Source: Deltaproteobacteria bacterium
Lineage (GTDB): Bacteria; Myxococcota_C; UBA6777
Direction of reading: 5' to 3'
Assembly: GCA_002731275.1 (NCBI GenBank)
Contig: PCBK01000031.1
Location: forward strand, 1-64,000
Length of the DNA stretch: 64,000 nt
In this document: in pieces, positions 63,570 through 64,000 of the stretch
Layout of the letters: every line of letters begins with the position of its first letter
Numbering within the stretch: position 1 is the stretch's first letter
Notes under the pieces: generated by a model
The model's input: only the letters and a program-made list of their open reading frames with translations
The model's database searches: none
Told to the model about the DNA's origin: nothing
Program-made: the position numbers and the translations under genes

Positions 63570-64000
63570 CTAGGAGGTTTGGATGAGGGTGTCGAGCTCT
63601 TGCCATATGTGTGGGGCGAGCCCTTGGCGCCAAACGGCCTCACGAAATGCTTCGTGTTCTCGTTTGTACATCTCGAGCAACTTGTGATTTTGTCTCCCAA
63701 CACACTCTCGTACATTGGCGAGTCTGTCGGCTGCTTTGACGATCAAGGCCCACCTCTCGTCTGTGTTGACATCGACACTTGCGAGCTTGGCGTGTGTTTT
63801 TCTCTTGCGCTCTTTGCGATTTGCGCCTTCACAGTCCGAGACGAGTTGTGTACAGGTGCAGATCAGCGTCCCAAAGGCCTGTGTAAGCTCTTCTTCGGTG
63901 ATATGTGTATCCTCCAGAACGTCGTGGAGGTAGCCTAGCATGACGGCAGTGTCTCCAAAGTCCTGGAGTATAGAGGCAACAGCGTCAAGGTGAAAGCTGT
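63570..64000 (-). CDS. HD-domain hydrolase (RelA/SpoT-type HD), N-terminus outside window
   Basis: The ORF track starts at ATG 63941, but the frame stays open to the right edge with meaningful sequence (FHLDAVASILQDFGDTAVMLGYLHDVLEDT, in part). The HD motif (LHDVLEDT) and the later KAADRLANV match the HD domain of ppGpp hydrolases and of small stand-alone (p)ppGpp hydrolases (Mesh1/SAH type). About 143 residues are visible. The protein seems short at the C-terminus, ending soon after the HD fold, as in stand-alone hydrolases. The substrate cannot be confirmed from this part. Confidence 0.78.
   Translation of the reverse strand, partial: SFHLDAVASILQDFGDTAVMLGYLHDVLEDTHITEEELTQAFGTLICTCTQLVSDCEGANRKERKRKTHAKLASVDVNTDERWALIVKAADRLANVRECVGRQNHKLLEMYKREHEAFREAVWRQGLAPHIWQELDTLIQTS

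Overview
The window looks like chromosomal DNA of a free-living Gram-negative bacterium of the myxobacterial/bradymonad type. GC is roughly 50 percent. The reasons are three large Ser/Thr kinase proteins with accessory domains (FGE-sulfatase, AAA/TPR, PEGA partners), MopE-like and Sel1-like secreted proteins, many lipobox signal peptides, and very large repeat-built exported proteins. This lineage call is an inference from gene content; no rRNA is present.

Layout. 1-4.5 kb (minus strand): rplY, pth and a membrane pyrophosphatase that runs off the left edge with a long (RPAA)n tail, then tRNA-Gln and spoVG. 4.9-12.9 kb: an SbcD/Mre11-type nuclease, a lipoprotein made of six tandem DsbA-like domains, and two unassigned proteins. 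12.9-15.4 kb: the most remarkable locus. It encodes a Ro60/Rsr-type protein (TROVE plus VWA) whose C-terminus is a clear EF-Tu domain 3. Immediately upstream on the same strand are three tandem ~130-nt RNAs. Each is a complete tRNA-like cloverleaf mounted on a long, covarying closing stem, in the style of YrlA-type bacterial Y RNAs. 15.5-26.5 kb: kinase-FGE protein, a giant coiled-coil membrane protein, ParA, a membrane kinase, TetR and a Gre-like factor. 26.5-32.2 kb: a compact aroB-aroA-aroK-aroE-aroD-aroC operon covering steps 2-7 of the shikimate pathway. 32.4-43.8 kb: a secreted Cys-rich peptide, a kinase-ATPase-TPR protein coupled by an ATGA overlap to an acidic PEGA membrane protein, and a 1461-residue MopE/Cys-repeat lipoprotein.

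44-59.7 kb: a probable 7-deazaguanine DNA-modification island. It carries queD and folE2 (precursor synthesis), two different TGT/DpdA-like proteins, two Ski2-like helicases, a pair of paralogous ~600-residue proteins and a HerA-like protein with a ruined P-loop. The set resembles dpd clusters in logic but not in exact composition. 59.7-64 kb: a dual-specificity phosphatase, a Sel1-repeat lipoprotein, a Cys/Arg-rich decapeptide-repeat secreted protein and the C-terminal part of an HD hydrolase running off the right edge.

How parts may work together. The Ro/EF-Tu-D3 protein and its tRNA-mimic RNAs plausibly form one ribonucleoprotein, with TROVE holding the RNA and domain 3 gripping the T-arm. 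The hexa-DsbA lipoprotein fits a cell that exports unusually cysteine-rich proteins, several of which are encoded here. Start sites were moved from the ORF-track start wherever a Shine-Dalgarno sequence, signal peptide or neighbour overlap decided it. Most other ORF-track entries are shadows of these genes.
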